From positions 69,230,687 through 69,294,686 of the forward strand of contig CM066732.1 of NCBI GenBank assembly GCA_033961575.1: DNA of 64,000 bases. Direction: 5' to 3'. Each line of letters begins with the position of its first letter. Within the stretch, counting starts at the first letter, position 1. Shown in pieces: positions 58,120 through 64,000 of the stretch. The stretch is from Aselliscus stoliczkanus (Eukaryota > Chordata > Mammalia > Chiroptera > Hipposideridae). The notes under the pieces are model-generated. The model worked only from the letters and a program-made list of their open reading frames with translations, was not told the origin of the DNA and made no database searches. Both the position numbers and the translations under genes were made by a program.

Positions 58120-58304
58120 TTTTTTTTTTTTATTTTTTTTTTATTTTTATTTTTTATTTTTTTATTTTTTTTAGCTGAGCCATCCTGCCACCTGTTGGCA
58201 GCTCAACGGCAACTCAGCTCGGGCTGGCCTCGAACCGCTGTTGCTCAGAGCTCAGCTTGCACTCTTGAGCGAGCTCTTAACCAACTGAGCCACTCGGCCG
58301 GCCC
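58120..58304 (-). mobile_element. SINE, GCCATCCTGCC-type, inserted at the same site
   Basis: A long T-rich tail with TTTTTA repeats, then TAGCTGAGCCATCCTGCCAC and the head AACTGAGCCACTCGGCCGGC. Flanked by GGAGTTTAGTATTTTT at 58109-58124 and again from 58306. Confidence 0.9.
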
Positions 58305-58321
58305 GGAGTTTAGTATTTTTA

Positions 58322-60742
58322 ATGTAACAATCTATCCCTAAAGATATCAAAGTAAAAAAAAAAATCATAAATTCTACATAAAACAAATTTGACCATATAT
58401 AACATTTCTTTTTGCTACTCGTGGCATTCCATTCATCTTGGTTGAAGAAATCATGGCATTTCATTTTAATCGTTGTGATTTAACTGAATAGTAAAGATGA
58501 GGAGCCCCACAACTCAGCCAGGGTCCATGAGGAGCGATCAGTGCTCCATGAACCATAGTTACACCAAACTGAGGTAAAGATAATGGGTCTGTGATGGTAA
58601 CTTTTCTTGGATCCAAGATGGAGGATAACATTGACTTTGTCCTTTGATGCCACTCCCTTTCTTTTTTACAAGATCTATAAGAAAGTGGTTTAAACAAATG
58701 ATTCAATTGAATTATAAACATCAAGGCAGGAGTAGTAGAAGGAAGTGTAGTATAAAATCCTCAAACTAACCTGAAATATATTCTGCAATAGAGATGTTAT
58801 GCTGAAGGGCTGGCTGACAGACATTTTGAGCTCTGTGATCCAGCAGCCCTGAGGAGTGGGAGGAGAGAGCTGCCAATCCTAACGTCAGTGCCATCTTTGT
58901 TGTCCTGCCTTTATAAAGCTTAAGGCATGGCTCCGCCTGCTCTTCCCAATGTTGCTGGGTGCCTTATAGGAGGAGTCACACAAGAACCAGCTTTCTACTA
59001 TTTGGTTTACGCATTAAAACAAAACAAACAAAAAAAACCTGGGGCTTCCAGCACAGCTGCTTCTCAAAGCTGTTGATTTGCAGCATAAAAATTGATCCAA
59101 GTGCTTTGTTCACCATCTGTCCCATGGCTTGCTCTTGCTCCTCAAATTAGGAGGTGTGAGTTAGCTCCTGCTAGTATCTCTTCTTTTGCTGTTTTCTCGG
59201 TAAGCAGAATTGTACGTTCAAAATATTGCCTCTAGTCTAGCTCCCTCTGCATTTGACTAGGGGAAAATATCACCATTAACAGCAACAATAACATATATGT
59301 CTCACCTGTATGATGTACCTATCCTTATTCTCTTATTTTTTGGACATAGGAAGATTATTAGTTACCTTTTTTTTTTTTTTTTTGTAATTTCAATGCATTT
59401 ATGGATGCAGCAGAAGATGGATGAGTGAGCGATCCCTGCACAAAAGCATGTGTTACATTTATTTTTATCAACATACATAATTGTTTAAAACAATATTTTA
59501 GCCAGTGATCCCTGATCACTTTAGTCAAGAGTATATCATTCTTCAGATAAGCAACATCAGCTCTGGAAGAGTTCACCAAAAAGGCTTATTTCTATCTATA
59601 TAGTTTTTACAGTTCACATTAATTTTATAGGCATTTAATGAATCTTGAGTTGTTGAATGGATTGATGAATAAATCAGTTAACTTATAAAGTGTAGAAATG
59701 GAAGAGTGGGGAAATAACAAATGGTATGCAAAAATCTTCTGGGAAGAAAACCTTTAAATTTGATGCCACCAGACGGGTCATATAAGTAATGAAGGAAAAT
59801 GTCGAGACAGGCAACAAAAATATTTTTTCCATGTGAATGACTATCATTTTAAATGGTCATACTGTATAAATCATTGATTTTATATTAAATGAAAGCTTTT
59901 AGGACATGAGTTGGGAAACTGCATAAAAAATGTTTATAATCAACTGTTTGCAACTTTAATTTATTCCTGAAAGCTTATCCTGGAAAGAATTCATTCTGGC
60001 ATTTATATATAACTGAATTTCAAGAAAGAGTGGCTATTGTACTGTAGGTACAAACCTGAGTCAGCATCTTCCAGTTCTGACTGATAACTTTTTTATCCTG
60101 TCTGTGTTTATATTCTCCCTTTGGAGCCGCAGAGGGGTACATACATTTTCTATTAGGTAGAAAAGAAATAAGTAATGGTTTTCTTAGTGTCTGAGCTCAG
60201 CAACACAGAAGTCTGCAATTATAGCAAAAAGAAAAAGGAAGAAATAAAAAATGAAAAACAAACAGAAGAAGCTTGGCCCAGTTTCACTTAGAAGCACGCA
60301 ACTTGTGTTCCTTTTTTCATAAAAAGAGACAGGTGAAGTGCATCCTCTATATGCAGTCTCTTGAAGGAAAATGATAAATCTAGCAGATACGACAGGCCAG
60401 CAGGAAAATCAGAGTTAGACGCTGGAAATGATGAGAATTCAGATAAAAACCAAAGTATTAGCTAGTTGTTGATGTTAGACCAGTTTTAAGTTCACAGAAC
60501 CTCTTTTAAAAGAAAGGAAGAATTGTATCTCATCCAACTTAACTTTTGTTCTTATTTATACAATTTTTTGTTATATGGAATATTTGAGCTAGTGATACAC
60601 AAAAGCAAATTCAAGATATGAATGCTGATACATATATTTTTTACTCTATAGAATATTTGGCTTATAAAATAATGTGGCATGGCTATTCCCATGGATTTTA
60701 TCACAATTTTACCATTGAAGCAGTGATAGTTCTCAATTGTTA
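58322..60742. other. Unclassified DNA with one dispersed-repeat copy
   Basis: No gene. Positions 59425-59530 match 61985-62085 (see findings). A T18 run lies near 59367. Confidence 0.4.
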
Positions 60743-60755
60743 TAGAACATTATTT

Positions 60756-60860
60756 TTTTTTTTTTTTGAGGGCAGTGTCACTGGCCCTCATATCTGGGAC
60801 CGAACCCGGGCTGCTGGCTTCCCAAGCCAGCGCTTAAGCACCGCACCACTCAGCCAGCCC
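60756..60860 (-). mobile_element. short tRNA-derived SINE
   Basis: Poly-T, GAGGGCAGTGTCACTGGCC, CTGGCTTCCCAAGCCAG, GCACCACTCAGCCAGCCC. Flanks TAGAACATTATTT (60743-60755) and TAGAAGATTATTT (60861-60873), one mismatch. Confidence 0.92.
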
Positions 60861-61039
60861 TAGAAGATTATTTTATTTAGGAATGTAAAATATATAATAT
60901 TCTGATTTATTAGATTATTTGCAAGTCATTTTTCATAATAAAAATCGGGCTTATGGTTTTAAAGGCAGTGAGTTCAACCCTGTCTGAAGTTTATTCTTAT
61001 CATTTCTACCCCCTTGGCTTCTCAGATAGTGATGCATCT

Positions 61040-61620
61040 CAGCAACCCTGGCTCCCCAGTGGGTAGCCAGCCTCCAAGGTAGCCCCAGGTAATTCCTGCC
61101 TCCTGGTATTCATATCCTTGTATAGTACCTTCAACATCACTAGGATTGGATTCTGTGAACAGAAGAATGTGACAGCATTGATAGTGTGCCACTTTCAAGA
61201 TTAGGTTATAAGAGACAGTGACTTCTGTTTTACTTACGCTCTCATACACTGTTTCTTTAAGATTATTCACCACTGAGGCACAGGTTGTGCTTCCATCACA
61301 GTACTCATTGGGTGGTGACAACAAGACCTGTAACATTTTTTCTAGGCTCAATGAGTAAAATTTGAATGTAATAACACTTAATGTTACAAACAAATAAGGA
61401 ATACTATATTTTAGATCATTTGTCAAAATAGCAACATACTTCTTTCAATTTAACTTCTAGGGCCCCTAAAGTAAACTGCTTGAGGAAATTGGGTCCCCAG
61501 TGATTATAGGACTGGTAGACAGAACAACTGTGGATTGAGCAAAAATTATTTTTAAAAGGGATTAAGACTCAAACTCAGGAACTAAGGCAGTGGAAGGAAT
61601 CACAACATGGAGAATTCCTA

Positions 61621-61662
<42 letters not shown>

Positions 61663-61860
61663 GATCATGCTCTCTCTAGGGAAAGCCAATTTGAGCAGCT
61701 GCCTAAGTGGGGAGCTGCAGACTGGCCAATAGCCATGTGAGGAGCTTGATGGGGTGGATCCTCCAGCCTCAGTCAAGGTCCCGGAAGCTCCAACTTCTGA
61801 CTGTACTTGATTGAACCTCGTGAGAGACTCTGAGTCCAAAGCCACATTGCTATATTGTGA
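61040..61860 (+). mobile_element. MLT1-type LTR, split
   Basis: The first part (61040-61255) has CCAGCCTCCAAGGTAGCCCC, CTGCCTCCTGGTATTCATATCC and TGTGCCACTTTCAAGATTAGG. The second part (about 61662-61860) has GGGGAGCTGCAGACTGGCC, AATAGCCATGTGAGGAGC and CCTCGTGAGAGACTCTGAG. These are the opening and middle-to-late blocks of an MLT1 LTR. About 400 bases of unclassified sequence, ending in an AAT repeat, separate them. Confidence 0.55.
61618..61662. repeat. (AAT)n microsatellite
   Basis: About 14 perfect AAT units. Confidence 0.95.
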
Positions 61861-61984
61861 CTTTCCTGGGCCCTAGGCACTTTTCGCTTATTTAAATTTT
61901 GTCTTTGTTGGCTTCTTTCTCTATTAAAATCTATCTATGTTTATATCTATATCTCACACCTGGATGGGACATAAGAGGGAAGAG

Positions 61985-62085
61985 GGAGAGATCCCTACAC
62001 AAAGTATGCATTACATTTATTTTATCACTCCACATAATTATTTCAAATACTGTTTTAGCCATATATAGTCACTGAATTATTATAA
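61985..62085. repeat. unclassified dispersed repeat, second copy
   Basis: GATCCCTACACAAAGTATGC then ATTACATTTATTTTATCA, an ACATAATTATTT block and CTGTTTTAGCCATATA match 59425-59530 with scattered substitutions. Confidence 0.6.
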
Positions 62086-62173
62086 AAATGAATATATTAA
62101 TGTATACTAACATTTTTTCTTTGACTTAAAAGTTCATGTTTTCTTTTAATTATAAAATAAAATATTTCATGTG

Positions 62174-62630
62174 GGGCTGGCCAAGTTGCACGTTGGTTAA
62201 GAGTTGTCTTGGGAAACCAGCTCTGAGCAGCAGGGTCATTGATTGGGATCCCACATGGGCCAGTGACGCTGGGCCTTCAACAGCTAAGATGGTGAACAAC
62301 AGCTCGACCTGGAGCTGGACTGCCGTGATTCCCTGGCGATGGCGTAGGCAGCAGTGGGGCTGGTGGGCAGCTGGCATGCGCTTTTGTGAGCTGTCATGAG
62401 CCGCTGTGAGCAGCTGTCCAATGGCCAGTGAGCGACTGCCTCAGCTGGGAAGAGTGCAATGATAATACCAACATGGGCCAGTGAAGTTACGTCCTCCACA
62501 ACTAGACTGAAGAACAAAAAGACGGCAACTTGTCTGTTCCCTTTCCCTGATTCCCCAATGCTGTTCCCCTCCCCCAATTCCTTAATAAAATCTTTAAAAC
62601 CAACCAACCAACCAACCAACAAACAAACAA
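62174..62630 (+). mobile_element. long composite SINE, 15-bp target duplication
   Basis: Head GGGCTGGCCAAGTTGCACG, body CGACCTGGAGCTGGACTGCC, GAAGTTACGTCCTCCACAAC, and tail CCAATTCCTTAATAAAATC then an AACC repeat. AAAATATTTCATGTG is found at 62159-62173 and 62631-62645. Confidence 0.95.
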
Positions 62631-62645
62631 AAAATATTTCATGTG

Positions 62646-63124
62646 ACTTTAAAGTAGAAGTATGGTGGCCCTATGCCCACTGCATATTAATGGATGAATA
62701 AAACCTGCCTGATCTAGAGCAGTTATGTTCCTCCTGGATTCTACACCCTCAAAAACTGTATGAGAAAATACAGGGTTGTGGATTTATTGGGGAAATTTGT
62801 TATCCAGCAACTAGTAAGTCTGGGCAATTTTTTTCCAATCTATATTTAAATACAACTGATTTAGTTTTCTGATTAAAGCATAAATAGAGAAATAGATTGA
62901 AAAAGAATACCCAAGATTTATTGTTAAGTTTGCAGTTTCCGATTTATTTCAGAACTATTCTCTTCTTCTACTGCTGAAAGAATTACTTTGGAAACTCCAA
63001 AAACCTCAGATGGGGTATTTGGGAAAACATGTCATTTGCTATAGTTTTACTTCCAGAATTCTCTTCATGTGCCTGGGCTATTCTACAATAAAAGCATGAC
63101 ACCCTAATTTTGTTAAATTTCAAG
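62646..63124. other. Unclassified DNA
   Basis: No gene or nameable repeat seen. Confidence 0.4.
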
Positions 63125-63350
63125 AAATTTCTGTCTAGAGCCTACAAACCAAATCCAGTCTGCTGCTTGTTTTTGCAAATAAAGTTTTATTGGAAAACAG
63201 CCACATCAATTCATTTAGATACTTTATATGGCAGCTTTCAACATATAACAAAGGTATTCAGTAATTGAAGTCTCATGGCCTACAGAATCTAAATATTTAT
63301 TATCTGACCCTGTTCAGAAAAACAATTTATGGATTCTTGGTCTAAGGGAA
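63125..63350. mobile_element. hAT (Charlie-type) non-autonomous transposon
   Basis: TTTTTGCAAATAAAGTTTTATTGG, AACAGCCACATCAATTCATTTAG, GGCCTACAGAATCTAAATAT and TTATTATCTGACCCTGTTCAG match a common old mammalian hAT relic in order. The ends are eroded. Confidence 0.75.
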
Positions 63351-64000
63351 GCCCAATAAATCTCTAGTGTATTTAACTTGCTGTTAAATCATACAAATAA
63401 AACAATGTATTAGGAATTCTATGGAAATTCATTTTAATAAACTTAATGTATGTGGTATGTCCTTTTTTCTCCTATCTAATATTTTCAAAGAGTAATAAAA
63501 ATCATCTATGACTGTAATAACTAATAATTTCAAACAGTAATATAGATAATCTACGACTGTTATGATTCCAAACTATAACTTTATTGTAACTTTGGTTAAC
63601 AAAATTTGTTCTTCTCCTTGGTTTCATTTTAGAATACATGATGGCCCAAGTTATAATAAAACTTTCTACAGCATTGAAATGGTCCAAAAGACATTAAACA
63701 GTTGATTATTTTCTCTCTGTAGAGTCATTTCTCTAAACATTTTAATGTTTGCCTTCATAAGTAACTAAAGATTGTTTAAATGTTTGATGTGTAGCATGAA
63801 TAATGGATTAAAAAATGTCTATACCAAAAAATTATGGTTTGAACCTTACAAGTATCATCTTTTTTGAAACAAAACTCACATGTATGTATTTATTCCATAA
63901 GATTTAATGTTTACATTTCTTGAATCTATGGGGCAGGTTGGGTGATGGCATTTACAGGTTTTATGAACTTATATTTGTATGGGGTCAGCATGCTACACAT
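63351..64000. other. Unclassified AT-rich DNA
   Basis: No gene or nameable repeat seen. Confidence 0.4.

Overview
The window is mammalian nuclear DNA: AT-rich, intergenic in character, and built from successive layers of retroelements. I found no host protein-coding gene, no host RNA gene and no CRISPR array. The host looks eutherian because MIR, L2, MLT1/MaLR-type LTRs, a Tigger1-type transposon and fragmented L1 are all present. No Alu or rodent B1/B2 elements were seen. The young SINEs are tRNA-derived: a short unit starting GGCCGGCYGAGTGGCGC, long composite units ending CCCCAATAAAATCTTT, and tRNA-Ile-like units. That set suggests a colugo (CYN-type SINEs) or a bat; I cannot decide between them from sequence alone.

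Layout. Positions 1-19477 are old AT-rich DNA with L1, MIR, L2, hAT and MaLR fragments, scattered young SINEs and a solo class II-type LTR (1781-2442). Positions 19478-29239 hold a three-layer nest. A second copy of that solo LTR (6-bp target duplication TTACCT) is split by a 9-kb provirus (19869-28909, 4-bp duplication ATAG). The provirus 3' LTR is in turn split by a composite SINE (17-bp duplication). Positions 29240-43700 are old DNA with SINEs, an ancient LTR and a small inverted-repeat transposon. Positions 43701-48500 are a Tigger1 relic that received an internally deleted L1 (17-bp duplication) and a solo LTR with a 4-bp duplication. Positions 49540-53945 are a fragmented sense-strand L1 peppered with SINEs. 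Positions 55140-56690 hold two more LTRs. The rest is unclassified DNA with SINEs, MIR, MLT1-like and hAT remnants.

The provirus is the most informative object. Its two LTRs are each 1148 bp once the SINE is removed, and I count 4 differences between them. It has a primer-binding site matching tRNA-Arg(ACG), a long leader, gag with a PPPY motif and zinc knuckles, an in-frame UGA between gag and pro, then protease, RT, RNase H and integrase. There is no env: only 85 bases separate the pol stop from the 3' LTR. Two frameshifts break the coding region, one in an A8 run in gag and one in a TA run in RNase H. It is therefore a recent, env-less, class I-like endogenous retrovirus, defective as read here.

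Boundaries given with target-site duplications are firm. Those of old fragments are approximate, and family names for old repeats rest on recognition by eye.
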